Shown piece after piece: positions 21,620 to 33,745 of a stretch of DNA of 64,000 nt (position 1 is the stretch's first letter; the number at the start of each line of letters is the position of its first letter). Source of the stretch: Dugong dugon (taxonomy: Eukaryota > Chordata > Mammalia > Sirenia > Dugongidae). The notes under the pieces were generated by a model. The model saw only the letters and a list, made by a program, of their open reading frames with translations, had not been told where the DNA came from and did not search any database. Location: NCBI GenBank assembly GCA_030035585.1, contig CM057481.1, positions 59,653,128 to 59,717,127 on the forward strand. Reading direction: 5' to 3'. The translations under genes and the position numbers were made by a program.

Positions 21620-21830
21620 TAAGAGCCCAGGTGCGTATTCCAGATCTACCACTTACTTGCTGTGTGACCTTGGGTGAGTTACTTAACCTCTCTGTGTCTT
21701 GGCTCCCTCTTTGGTAAAATGAGGATAACAAGTACGATTCCAGCATAGGTATGAGAATAAGTTAATGTATGCAAAGCTTTTACCAGCCTATAGTAAGTTT
21801 CAATATGTGGTAGCAGGTGTTTCATGATTC
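21620..21830 (+). repeat. MIR, well preserved
   Basis: 'ccacttacttgctgtgtgac', 'gggtgagttacttaacctct' and 'ggtaaaatgaggataacaag' follow the MIR consensus order. Confidence 0.85.
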
Positions 21831-22214
21831 ATAAACTAGATGATTAATTGCTACCTTGACAGGGTTGTTTTGAGGACCAAGTAACGATGCTGTGGGTGAA
21901 TGTGCCTTGCCCAGTGCTGGCATGTGGTAGGTAGTCCAGGACCTGGAGTTACAGAGTTTGGGGTATGTTGGTGCATCCTGGCCAGGCCTGGGGCGGGGGT
22001 GGCAGGCTCTTATTTGTCAGTGATTCAGCTGATGGGCAGCAGACCCTGGGACCACAGGTTGTTCAAAGAGATCTGCACCGTCACATGTACGCCTAGCATT
22101 ATCTTCATTTTATTGTTTTGCGTTTCAATCAAAGTCTCTTCTCGAATTCAGCACTGCCCAATAGAAATATGTGAGTCACATCTATAAATTTATAAATTTT
22201 CTAGTAGCCATATT

Positions 22215-22381
22215 GGAGCCCTGGTGGTGCATTAAGAGCTGTAGCTGCTGACCAAAAGGTCGGCAGTTCAAATCCACCAGCTGCTCCTTGGAAACCCTGT
22301 GGGGAAGTTCTGCTCTGTCCTTTAGGGTTGCTGTGAGTAGGAATCAACTTGACAGCAATGGCTTTGGTTTTTTTTTTGGTT
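22215..22381 (+). mobile_element. AfroSINE
   Basis: Head 'ggagccctggtggtgc', box-B-like 'ggtcggcagttcaaatcc', tail ending in a T-rich stretch. The target duplication TAGTAGCCATATT / TAGTAGTCATATT (22202-22214, 22382-22394) has one mismatch. Confidence 0.92.
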
Positions 22382-22757
22382 TAGTAGTCATATTAAAAAA
22401 ATGTAAAAAGAAACAGGTGAAAATAGTTTTAGTAATGTATTTTATTTAACCTAGTATGTCCAAAAGATTAATTTCAGCAGAAAATAAGTACAGAAAATTA
22501 CCAGTGAGTTATTTTGCATTCTTTTTTCGTCCTGAGTCCCCACAGTCCGCTGTGGGTTTCACTGTACAGCACCTCTCGGCTGGGACTGGCCGTGCTTCAC
22601 CTGCCCAGCAGCCCCCGGGACAGCAGTCGTGGGGCGGAGGAGCAGGTCTAATCCACAGCTCATGGGATGCAGCAGAATACCTGTCTGTTGTAAAAACTGA
22701 ACACAGGAGTGTGTCCTTTGTATTCATACCAACTTTTTACCTTTTCTAAAGCAGTGT

Positions 22758-23275
22758 TGTCTTAGTTATCTAGTGCTGCTATAACAGAAATACCACAAGT
22801 GTATAGCTTTTAACAAAGAGAAATTTATTCTTTCACAGTCCAGTAGACTACAAGTCCAAATTCAAGGCATCAGCTCCAGGAGAAGTCTTTCTCTCTCTGT
22901 TGGCTCTGGAGGAAGGTCTTTGTCATCAGTCTTTTCTTGGTCTGGAAGCATCTCAGCGCAGAACATCAGGTCCAAAGGCCACGCTCTACTCCTGGCACTG
23001 CTTTCTTGATGGTATGAAGTTCCCCTGTGTCTCTGCTTGCTTCTGTCTTTTATATCTCAAAAGAGATTGGCTTAAGACACTATCCAGTCTTGTATACCTC
23101 CATCAGTGTAACTGCCGCTAATCCATCTTACTGTTACATCATAGTGATAGAGTTTACAACACATAGGGAAATCACATCAGATTACAAAACAGTACACAAT
23201 CATACAATACTGGGAATCATGACCCAGCCAAATTGATGCACACTATTTTTTGGGGACATGATTCAGTCCATGACA
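22758..23275 (-). mobile_element. Solo MaLR/ERVL-like LTR
   Basis: On the + strand it starts 'tgtcttagttatctagtgct' and ends 'cagtccatgaca', so in sense it runs TGTCATGG...AAGACA. A perfect 5-bp target duplication, AGTGT, flanks it (22753-22757, 23276-23280). No internal region is present. Confidence 0.88.
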
Positions 23276-24129
23276 AGTGTATTGAAACTTTGTAAAGACT
23301 GTGCCTTCACACCTGTACTGCCTTTTTGTTCAGCCACTCAACACGTTTGTTTATTGAGCACCTGTTACAGAACCGTTCAGACATGTTCCTGAATTCACAG
23401 GAGCTCTTTGCCACTGTAGTTTCTGAAAGGATGACCACTGTCGCGAGGGCTGTCCACAAAACTTATTAGTGTTTAAGGGGTTCTCATGCTCCAAGTTGAC
23501 GCCCTCTGATTTACTTAATTCTTTCCGAGGAGGGGAGGTGCAGGCAAGTCAAGGCTCCATTCCCCCTGTAATAGTAACCTGAGTGCCCCGTGTCTGGGAG
23601 GAATGGTGTCGTAGGCCTCTGTGGGGCAGCATCTCTGACCATTGGTGTCTTCTCTAGAATGGTGACCGAAGGCTGCAGCATGGTTAAGTCATTTCATTCT
23701 GGCAGGTTCCTCTCTGTGCTCTCTGAATCTCCTTCCCTGGCCTCCCTCCCTTTCACCAGCCTGGAAGATAACCCTAATGAGAACCATTGGGCCTAAATCA
23801 GGGTGAGGGGAAGAAAAGCAGGAAGGGAAACACCTTGAAAGCTCCCCCACATCCCAGTGCCCCAGGAGTGGAAGACGGGAGCTTCTGTTAATCGGCTCCA
23901 GGACCAGGCTTGCGGGTCTAGTGCTCGGCTGCCCAGCCACAGGCCGGGCCTTTGCAGACACCCGGGTGGGAGTTGTGTCTGCCTGTCAGCATGCTGGTGG
24001 ACAGGACATGTGTGAGCAGAGCAGTTAGTGGACTCTCTGGGGTCTGTGTGTCAGCATTCTATGTTGGTGAAATGCTGAGCTGGGCAGTGCAGACACTTTG
24101 AGAAGAGGCAGCATCTAATAGAGTGCAGG

Positions 24130-24275
24130 AGCTGAAGAAGGAGGAGCCCTGTGGGTCAGCTTCTTCAGGCACAAGAGCAGGCCCAGAGAGTGGGGAAGAG
24201 ACTGACCCAACACTCAGGCTCACTGTTTAACAGCAGAGCCAGGGCCAGAACCCAGGACCCAGTGACCTCTCTGTT
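24130..24275 (-). repeat. MIR-like
   Basis: 'aggcccagagagtggggaag' and 'cagagccagggccagaaccc' follow minus-strand MIR order, diverged. Confidence 0.5.
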
Positions 24276-24586
24276 CACAGGAGGAGAGATGAGTGGGCAG
24301 TCCTGCCGGCCACCTCCCCCTCCACCATGACCCAGGCGATGGGGCTGCAGTCATGTCACTGGTAACTCACACTGCTCCCCACACCCCATCCTGGCAGTGC
24401 AGTGCAGCATGGGCTGCTTTTGTAGAGTTTTTTGATTTGTTTGTTTCCTTAATTATGATAAGTAACATATAGTAGTAGGAAGTTTAGCTGCTAAATAGCT
24501 TGGAAGACGTGTGGCCCCTCTCCGCCAGTAGACCTAGATTTGCATCCTTGCTTTGTCTCTCAGCCCACTTCCCCTGCTGTGGCATG

Positions 24587-25440
24587 GGGAGACCCTCCCG
24601 CCTGTGGCTGTGGAATGGGGGGACTATCCTGGCTGTGGGACAGTGTCTTAGTCATCTAGTGCTGCTATAATAGAAATACCATAAATGGATGGCTTTAACA
24701 AACGGAAGTTTATTCTCTCACAGCCTAGTAGGCTAGAAGTCCAAATTCAGGGTGCCAGCTCCAGGGGAAGGCGTTCTCTGTCTGTCAGCTCTGGAGGAAT
24801 GTCTTTGTCATTAATCTTCCCTCAGTCTAGGAGCTTCTCCATGCAGGCACCTCAGGTCCAAAGGATGCGGTCTGCTCTTGGTGCTACTTTCTTGGCGGTA
24901 TGAGGCTCGGTTCTCTGTTTTCTATCTCTTGTAAGATGAAAGGTGGTGCAGGCCACACCCCAGGGAAACTTCCTTTATATTGGATCAGGGATGTGACCTG
25001 AGCAAGGGTGTTACATCCTATCCTGATCCTCTTTAACGTAACCTAATCTTGCCTCATTAACCACAGGCAGAGATTAGGGTTTACAGCACATAGGAAAACT
25101 ACATCAATCACCAAATGGAGGACGACCACACAATACTCAGAATCATGGCCTAACCAAGTTGTTATATATTTTTGGGGGACACAATTCAATCCATAACAGA
25201 TGGGGAGACTGTCCTGGCTGTGGGACAGGGAGACCATCCTGCCGTGGCTGTGGGACAGGGAGACCATCCAGCCGTGGCTGTGGGACAGGGAGACTGTCCA
25301 GGCTGTGGCTGTGGGACAGGGAGACCGTCCCGGCTGTGGCTGTGGGACAGGGAGACCGTCCAGCTGTGGCTGTGGGACGGGGAGACCATCCTGGCTGTGA
25401 CTGACATGGGGGGGGGACCATCCTGGCTGCATGGGGACAA
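24587..25440 (+). repeat. 30-31-bp minisatellite split by an LTR
   Basis: Units built on 'ggctgtgggacagggagacc' repeat about seven times at 25201-25440 with a period of 30-31 bases. Two more degenerate units lie before the LTR at 24587-24643. The right-hand units are much more alike than the left-hand ones. All six-frame open reads through it are artefacts of the repeat. Confidence 0.9.
24644..25198 (-). mobile_element. Solo MaLR/ERVL-like LTR inside the minisatellite
   Basis: Same family as 22758-23275, with TGTTATGG...AAGACA ends in sense. The flanking five bases, GACAG (24639-24643) and GATGG (25199-25203), are an imperfect target duplication, or have been altered by repeat turnover. Confidence 0.85.
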
Positions 25441-27032
25441 GGTGATGATGGGCTGTGTGGAGGAAGGAGCACTTTAGTACTGCAGCACCCGTACTTGAGC
25501 AGTAAACACCAGACCCCTTTCCTCCCTTGCCCTTGTTAATGCAGGGAAGACCTAGTTTCTCGGCCCTGGGTGCCTGCAGGGGACCTCTCCTTTAGCATGT
25601 CCCCCTGGCACTGTGGATCTTGAGGCCTCCTCTGGTCCTATTAAAGAGGACAGCAGTCAAGGTCCCCTAAGGATCTCACTCTCCTGATTGCATTTCCATT
25701 TTGGAGGAGGTGCTGTCCTGAGAGCCCGCATTCTCTCATCACTTCCTGGGGTCCTGTCTCTACCAGCTGGGTCTTGGGCGCAACAACCCCCCACCCCGGG
25801 GCCCCAGCTGCCTCTAAGATCCTTAGGGAGAAGTCCCATTTACTGAGTCTGCTCCATGCCCTGCTCCTTCCTGTGTGCCCCTAAGCCTCAGAGCAATCCT
25901 CAAGGGAGGGACCATTATCCCTACACGTAGAAGGAAAGGGGGTCTCCTCGTGGAGGCCAGTCAGCAGCCGTAAGCCGAGCTGGAAGTGTAGGCTGGCCGT
26001 CTAGCTCCGGAGCCCTTGCTTTCAAGTCCTGCCCTGCCACTCCCAAGTCTGGCATCTTCGCCAGCTGCTTCTCAGCAGTGTCTCCTGTGGGAGCGGACAC
26101 ACAACTGCCATGCCAGGCTGGAGCATACTCTCCTCTTCCCTGTGAGTGCCCGCCCACATGGGCCATCCCACTCCTCTGCTGACAGCCTCCCTGCCTGGCC
26201 CAGGGTGCTCACCCTGCAGCTCCCCGCAAGAAAGCCTTCCCTGTTTGACCCCTCCTGTGGGCTCTCCGCAGTCAGGGCTTCTTGTCTGACCTTTGTCCCG
26301 AGGTGGTGATCTGTCTCGAGTTGCTGAGGCTGGTGCAGGCAGGGCTGCTTCTGAGTTCCCAGCCCAGGCTGGGGCCTGCTCTGGAAGTGCTAATTGTCCA
26401 AGGAGCCATTTCACACCAAGGCCTGTGGTGGTGCTTCTACTTCCTGTACTTAGTCATAAAGCTAGCCATCACCTGAGCCGGTGGCGATGTGGGTTCGGAT
26501 AGCTATGTGACCTGGAACCAGAGGGAGGGCCTTCAGAAGCCTCAGCCACTCATCCAAGTGTCAGTGGAGTCTATTGCCCAATTCTGGAGCTGTGTGCACC
26601 CAGGGGCGCATTCTGGGTGTGACGAGGGAAGTTGATGGGGCTGCCGGCTTCCCTCTCAGGCCCAGTGAGGCCTTGCTGGCTCTGAGGGGTACTCAGGTGA
26701 CACCAAGAGCTGCCCTCCCCGCAGGCTGACTAGGGCAGTGGGGAGGAAGGAGAGCTTGGGTGGTCAGGTGCTTGGGGAGGAGCTACAGAGCCCCCAGAGA
26801 AGAGCCAGCACAGTATCACCCTGCCTATGGGCCTGAAGGGGAAGAGGCCATTTCTGGAGTGGACAGAAGTCTTCTTCCTGAGGTGTGTTTGTCTCTTCTG
26901 ACTCACCAGGGGACCAGGGGACTTCTTGTCTGAGTTTTCAAGACGTGTTTGAGCACCCTGTTGGGTTCAGTCCAGGCTACTGATGCTTTCTGACCCTGGT
27001 AGAAGGAAGGTGTGTCGAGGAGTATTCCTCTA

Positions 27033-27269
27033 GGGGCTCATACTCCTCCTTGAGGGGCCAGAGCTGTGGCAGGGTGTTATGGACTGAACTGTCTTCTCAA
27101 AAAGTATGTGTGGAGCTCACACGCCTCCTTGAGGGGTCAGAGCTGTGACAGGGTGTTATGGACTGAACTGTCTCCTCAAAAAATATGTGTGGGGCTCACA
27201 CGCCTCCTTGAGGGGTCAGAGCTGTGACAGGGTGTTATGGACTGAACTATCTCCTCAAAGATAAACGTG
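27033..27269 (+). repeat. Three 79-bp tandem copies across an LTR edge
   Basis: Units start at 27033, 27112 and 27191. Each holds about 42 bases of flank ('ctccttgaggggtcagagct') and the first 37 or so of the LTR ('tgttatggactgaactg'). Confidence 0.93.
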
Positions 27270-27640
27270 GTAAATCCTGACCTCTATGCCTGTGGTTATA
27301 ATCCCATCTGGGAATAGGTTGTCTTTGTTATGTCAGTGAGGTGGGATTAGTGTAGGATGTATCCTGAGTCAGTCTCTTTTGAGATACGAAGAGATTAAAC
27401 AAGCTAGGAAGCAGAGATGGGGGAAGAGAGAGGCCAAGCCACATGAAGGCTGCCCGGGAGCAGAAGCTCAAAGAGGCAAAGACTTTCCTCCAGAGCCAAC
27501 GGAGAGAGAAAGCTTTCCCCTAGAGTCGGCACCCTGAGTTCAGACTTCTAGCCTCCTAAACTGTGAGAAAATAAATTTCTATTTGTTGAAGCCACTCATT
27601 TGTTGTATTTCTGTTATAACAGCACTAGGTAACTAAGACA
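27075..27640 (+). mobile_element. Solo MaLR-like LTR, sense to AGAP3
   Basis: It begins TGTTATGGACTG and ends CTAAGACA. The target duplication CAGGG is at 27070-27074 and 27641-27645. An AATAAA polyadenylation hexamer is at 27570-27575 near the 3' end, in AGAP3 sense orientation. The 5' edge was later triplicated. Confidence 0.88.
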
Positions 27641-27800
27641 CAGGGTTTACCGTCAGGTCCTTCATGCACTAGAACATAGGTACCCTGATTTTTAGCACGT
27701 TTGGATAGGCAACCCAGCTCAGGCCTTAAACAAAAACCAAGTCACTCAATTACTTGTGTGGCAAGAAACGCTTGTCAGGGGGTGCTCCTGACATTGTTAA

Positions 27801-28425
27801 GGATTGGAGTTGTCAAAAATTTCATTTTACTTGGGTGCACAATCAACGCCCATGGAAGCAGCAGTCAAGAAATCAAACGACATATTGCATCGGGCAAGTT
27901 TGCTTCAAAAGACCTCTTTAAAGTATTAGAAAGCAAAGATGTCGCTTTGAGGACCAAGGTGCGCCTAACACAAGCCATGGTGTTTTTGATCACCTCATAC
28001 GCATGGGAAAGCTGGACAATGAATAAGGAGGACTGAAGAAGAATTGATGCCTTTGAATTATGGTGTTGGTGAAGAATATTGAATATACCATAGACTACCA
28101 GAAGAACAAACACATCTGTCTTGGAAGAAGCAGAGCGACAATGCTCTTTAAAAGTGAAGATGGTAATACTTTGTCTCATGTACTTTGGACATGTTGTCAG
28201 GAGGCACCAGTCCCTAGAGAAGGACATTATGCTTGGTGAAGTAAAGGGTCAGCAAGAGACAGGAAGACCCTTAAGATGGACTGACACAGTGGCTGCAGTA
28301 GTGGGCTCAAGCATAGCAATGGTTGTGAGGATGGTGCAGGACTGGGCAGTGTTTTGTTCTGTTGTACATAGGGTCGCTGTGAGTCGGAGCTGACTCGACG
28401 GCACCTAACAACAACAACAACAACA
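27801..28425 (+). mobile_element. 5'-truncated RTE/BovB-type LINE
   Basis: It aligns with 3625-4194 of the first RTE copy ('acgcccatggaagcagcag', 'gatgcctttgaattatgg', 'gactgggcagtgttttg') and ends in (AAC)n at 28404-28425. It encodes only the end of the RT protein, in broken frames. The left edge is approximate and no clear target duplication was found. Confidence 0.85.
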
Positions 28426-28884
28426 CCCTTGAGGTCAGTGTCACAGCATTCCCCAGGACAGCCACACTCAGTGTGGGCCGTGTGGAGTAGTGTGGAGTGC
28501 CGGCCACTTTGCTCTGAGTCACATTGCGCTGGTACTAAGAATTGTGTGTGCTGAAATCAAGGCACTTTGTCTCATGAGAATGTTAGGAGACCGTGGTGAG
28601 GGCAGGAGTCAGTGTTTCACACTGGGACCCAGTATCGAAGGACGACCAAGAGGGGAGTATGGGAAGCGTGGCTGCGTTGCTAGGCACCCAAGACAGTGTT
28701 TTACTTGGAGTAGGGATTTTATTATTCAAATTGCTCGTGTCATGTGTTATAAACTAGTCAGATATGCCACTCCATCCCTGAGTACTTGTTTGTGCTGCAA
28801 ATGTAAAAGAATTGACAGCCATTGCTGTGTGTGATCAGCTGGGGCGGCATGATCAGGTCTGGTATCTCAGGAATACAGATGATA

Positions 28885-29135
28885 AAAGTAATCACGTTGT
28901 TAGTGCTGGCTCTGTGCCAGGATTGCCCTAAGTGCGTTCTTGAGTTTTTGTGTTCATGGAATTCTTGAAACTTCGCTGGAGGGTAAGTTACTACCCCCAT
29001 TTTGCAGAGGAGGAAACTGAGGCACACAGGTGTTAAGGAATTTGCCCAAGGTTGCTTGCTAATAATGGCAGAGGCAGACCTAGAACCCAGCAGGTCTGGC
29101 TTCTGAGTCTGTGCTCTTAGTCATTACACTCTGCT
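28885..29135 (-). repeat. MIR, nearly complete
   Basis: 'ggaggaaactgaggcacaca', 'cccaaggttgcttgctaata' and 'tgagtctgtgctcttagtca' give the full minus-strand MIR order. Confidence 0.85.
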
Positions 29136-31881
29136 GTGCCATAAAACAAAACTTTTAAAAATACACGATAAGATTAGAAGAATATTACCTAATCTTGGGA
29201 TAAGAGATAAGAGAGATCCTCTTAAGCCAGATTAAAAACCCAGAATTTATACAGGAAAAGACCAACAGATTATTCCTCCAGCCTTTCTTTTTTTTGCAAT
29301 TGTGGGAAATACATATGTAACAATACATTTGCCATTTCAAAAATCTCCACATGTAGTTTAGTGGCAAAAATTATGTTCATCATGTTGCTCAACTGTCACC
29401 CTTATTTATTCTCAAGTTTTTCCATCACTCTTAACAGAAGCTCAGTGTCCTCTCAGCAGTGAGTCCCTCCCTCCTGCCCACCCCTGGTAACCACCAGTAA
29501 ACTTAAGTCTCTGTACACTTGGCTATTCAAGATGTTTTACGTAAGTGGACTCATACAATATTTGTCCCTCTGTGACTAATTTATCTCAGTCAGCATGTTT
29601 TCAAGGTTTATCCATGTGGTAGCATGTATTAGGACTTCGTTTCTCCTTATTGTTGAGTAATATTCTATTGTATGTATGTAACACAGTTTGTTTATCCATT
29701 CACCTGTTGATAGACATTTAGGTTGTTCCCACCTTTTGGCTGTTGTGAATAGTGCTGCAGTGAACATGAAAGCACAAGTATCTCTTTGCGTCCTTGCTTT
29801 CACTTCTTTTTTTTTTTTTAATTTTTTTATTGTACTTTAGATGAAGGTTTACAGAACAAAGAATTTCTCATTAAGTAGTCAGTACACATATTGTTTTATG
29901 ACATTGGTTAAGGACCCCACGACGTGTCAACACTCTCCCTTCTGGACCTTGAGGACTTTTTTTTGGTGAAAATATACACAGCCAAATTTACACCATTTCG
30001 AAAGTTTCTACATGTACAATTCAGTGACATCGATTACATTCCTTCAGCTGTGCTGCTATTCTCACTATCCTTTTCCAAATTATTCCATCACCATTATCTT
30101 CAGCTCACTGTCCCCTAGGCTTCCCATCAAACCTTTGGAGTTGCTGTTGTCAATTTGATCTCACATAGATAATTCTTTTTTTTTTTTTTTTTTTGGTACC
30201 TTAGATGAAGGTTTGTAGAACAAATAGTTTCTCATTAAACAGTTAGTACACATATTGCTCTATGACAATGGTTAACAACCCCATAATGTGTCAACACTGT
30301 CCCTTCTCAACCTCGAGTTCCCTATCACCAGCTTTCCTGTCCCCTCCTGCCTTGTAGTCCTTGTCCCTGGACTGCTGTGGCTCATTAGACCTGTTTTGTT
30401 TTATGAGGCTGTCCAATCCCTGGCTGAACGGTGAACTTCGGCAGGGGCTTCATCACTGAGCTAAAAGGGTATCCAGGGCCCATACCCTTGGGGTTGCTCC
30501 AGTCTGTCAGGCCAGTAAATCTGGTCTTTTTTTGTGTGTGTGTGAGTTAGAATTCTGTTCTACATCCTCTTCCAGCTCTGACCAGGACCCTCTATTGTGA
30601 TCCCGGTCAGAGCAGTCAGTGGTGGTAGCCAGGCACCATCTAGCTATATTGGACTCAGTCTGGTGGAGGCCTTGGTAGCTGTGGTCCATTAGTCCTTTGG
30701 ACTAATCTTTTCCTTATACCCTGTTCTCTTCATTGTCCCTTGCTCCTGAAGAGGTGAGACCAGTGGAGTATCTTAGATGGCTGCTCACAGGCTTTTAAGA
30801 TTCCAGACACTACTCACCAAGGTAGAATGTAGAACATTATCTTTATAAACTGTATTATGCTAGATGATTGAGCTAGATGTTCCCCGAGACCATGGTCCCC
30901 ACAGCTCTCCGCCTAGCAATTCAGTCCCTCAGGGAGTTTGGAAGTGTCTATGGAGCTTCCATGACCTTTCCTTGTACAAGTTGTGCTGGCTTCCCCAGTA
31001 TTGTGTACTATCTTACCCTTCACCAAAGTTACCACTTATCTATTTAGTTACCGCCCCATCCCTCCCATTCCTCGTAACCAATAAAGATTGTTTCTTTTTG
31101 TGTGTAAACTTTTTCAGAAGTTATACAGTAGAGATCTCATACAATATTTGTCCTTCTGTGATTGACTTATTTCACTCAGCATAATGTCCTCCAGTTTCAT
31201 CCATGTTATGAGATGCTTCACAGATTCATCATTGTTCTTTATCTTTGTATAATACTCCACTGTGTGTATGTACCATAGTTTTGTTTATCCATTTATCTGT
31301 TGATGGGCATCTAGATTTTGTTTACATCTTTTTGCTGTTGTGAACAGTGCTTCAATGAATATGGGTGTGCATATGTCTATTAGTGTGGCAGCTCTTATTT
31401 CTCTAGGATATATTCCTAGGAGTGGGACTGCATTTTGTAGTGCTTTTTTTTTGTGGTGCTGACGTTTTCTTTGTTCCTCCTGCTCTTCTGTGCTGAGTTC
31501 CTTTTGTTTGTGGATTTATTTTTTTTTCATTTCTTTTGTTTTTACTGAGACTTTATGTTTTTATTCTTTATTTTGATGAGTAGGTTTGTTAACTTTCTTT
31601 ATGATTACCTTGAAATTTACCCTTATCTTCCTAGATTTATACCAGTCTATTATTATTTGGTATCACTTGACTTCCTTTCCATTAGAAGGTTCTATTCTTA
31701 CACCATTTATTCCCTCTTTTATTATTCTGATGCTGTTATCATTTACAGATTAACCTCTCTGGTTCCCTGTTTTATTTCGTTTGGTTTTGCATAGTTCTTA
31801 AGAGTTCATTTCCTAGGTTGGTATCTGGCTAGTACCTGTGTCCTGTATTCAGTTGGTGGTCTGATATTGTTTGTTCTCAGA

Positions 31882-32861
31882 TCAAAGGACTTCCTTTAAT
31901 AAGTCTTGTAAGTTCGGTTTGTTTTTTACATAGTCCCTTAATTTCTGTTTATCTGGAAATGACCTAATTTCACCATCATATTTGAACAAGAGTTTTGCAG
32001 GATATATTATTCTTGGCTGGCAGTTTTTTTCTTTTAAGATTTTATATATGTCATCCCATTGCCTTCTTGCCTGCATGGTTTCTGCCAAATAATGCGAGCT
32101 TAGTCTTATTGTTTCTCCTCTGTATGTGACTTTTTGTTTTTCTCGAGTTGCTCTCAGGAGTCTTTGTTTGTCTTTGGTTTTAGCGAGTGTGATTATGATA
32201 TCCCTTGGTGATTTTATTTTGGGGTCTATCCTGTATGGGGTTCGTTGAGCTTCTTGGATGGTCAGCTTTTCATCTTTCATGATACTGGGGAAGTTTTCTC
32301 TCAGCAATTCTTCAGTGATCCTCTCTGTGTTTTCTGTTTTCTCCCCCTGTTCTGGAACTCTGATCACTCGCAGATTTTTGCTTTTGATTGTATCCCACAT
32401 AATTCTCAGGGTTTCTTCATTTTTCTTTGTCCTTTTTTCTGATTTTCCTCAAACAGAGTTGTATCCAAGTATTTGTCTTCAATTTCGCTGATCCTGTCTT
32501 CCATCGTTTCAAACCTGCTTCTCAGCCCTTCTATGACATTGTCATTTCTGAAATCTTGTTGTTTATCTTTTTGATTTCTAATTGTTGTTTTTGTATGATT
32601 TCTAGTTGTGAATTTATTTTATCATTTTGTTCCTGTATTATTTTCATGGATTCTTCCATTTTTTTTGTCTGTATTTTCCATGAATTTGTCTGCCTTTTCC
32701 AAGAATTTGTCTATTTTTTCCTCTTTTCTGTCTGTTTTTTGCTTCAACTCTTGGATAATTCTGAATATTAGAGATATGAATTCCCTGTCAGTTAGGTTTA
32801 GTGCCTTTTCTTCTACTGGAAGGTCATCTGGTGTTTTATTTTGGATGCCTACTGGAACCAT
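31882..32861 (-). pseudogene. L1 ORF1p remnant
   Basis: A 172-codon frame (31882-32400) has the RNA-recognition and C-terminal parts of the L1 RNA-binding chaperone ('IIITLAKTKDKQRLLRATRE', then 'FPDKQKLRDYV'). A second frame (32622-32861) holds the charged coiled-coil part. They are in different frames, so at least one frameshift separates them. ORF1p binds L1 RNA to form the retrotransposition particle. The C-terminal half is unusually well kept, which suggests a fairly young element. Confidence 0.85.
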
Positions 32862-33369
32862 CCTGTCTTATTTTTGTAAATCTTTTGATATTGTCTCCTG
32901 TCTTCGAGGCATTCAGTGGTTATTTTCCTCATTTACTGATTGTAGATTTGTTTGTTTCATCTTGCTTTTTTGTTTTATTTGGTTATGTCTGAGCAGGCGG
33001 GCTGTGCATTCTTTGTTGTTTGCTCATCTGTGGGCATGATACTTTTCACCTCCTCCAATGGGCAGGGTCAGTCACTCAGGTAGGGTACAGCAGGGCATGT
33101 CCAGCTGAAGGGGAGTTGCTGGGATAGGTTTTTTTGTGGCACATACCACAGGGCTGACAGTGCAGACTGGGAATCAGTGCAGGGCAGGTTCCAGTAAGCC
33201 ATGCCTGTGTTGCTTGGGAGTGTGATATTCAGCACATGGTGCAGGTAGGCAGGAAGGAGGGGGTAGATTGTGATGTGTGGAGCTAAGATGGGTATGGGAA
33301 AGGTGAGAGAGAGGAGGGAGGAACAGGAGCCAAAGACATACACAAAAACAAAAAAGAGTGCTAAGGGAG

Positions 33370-33745
33370 CTTACTATTGGAGTGGAGAGATGAGAGACTG
33401 AGAAATGGGGAAAAAACAAAAATGAAAAAAAAAGAGAAAAAGGGTAAAAGAAAAAGAATAAATCGAGAAACTGGAAATGAAGAAATACAAAAAGGGACTA
33501 AGAGAGAGAAGAAAACGAAACAAATGAAAAAAAAACCCAAAAACAAAGGAAAAAAAAAAAAAACAAGAAAAAAGAAATGCCCCCAGGGACGTCCCTGTGC
33601 TTCTGCACAGAGTAAAGGACTAGTCTCCAAGCCACACAGTATTGCCCGGCTAGAAGGAGCTCCCAAGCCAAGAAAAGAAAAAGAAAATAAACAAACAAAT
33701 CAAAAGAGGACAAATCAGAGCAAACAAACAAAAAAGACCCGGGGG
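33370..33745 (+). repeat. Purine-rich low-complexity tract in the L1 5' UTR
   Basis: Long A/G-rich stretches with short A runs on the + strand. It gives an artefactual Lys-rich open frame (33377-33850). Confidence 0.8.

Noticed and set aside
25201-25440. CRISPR-like array
   Set aside because: The units are contiguous with no unique spacers, and the context is a mammalian intron.
25043-25472. Overlapping open frames with repeated PQPQ or GCGTGRPS motifs on both strands
   Set aside because: They are translations of the 30-31-bp minisatellite, which happens to lack stops in several frames.
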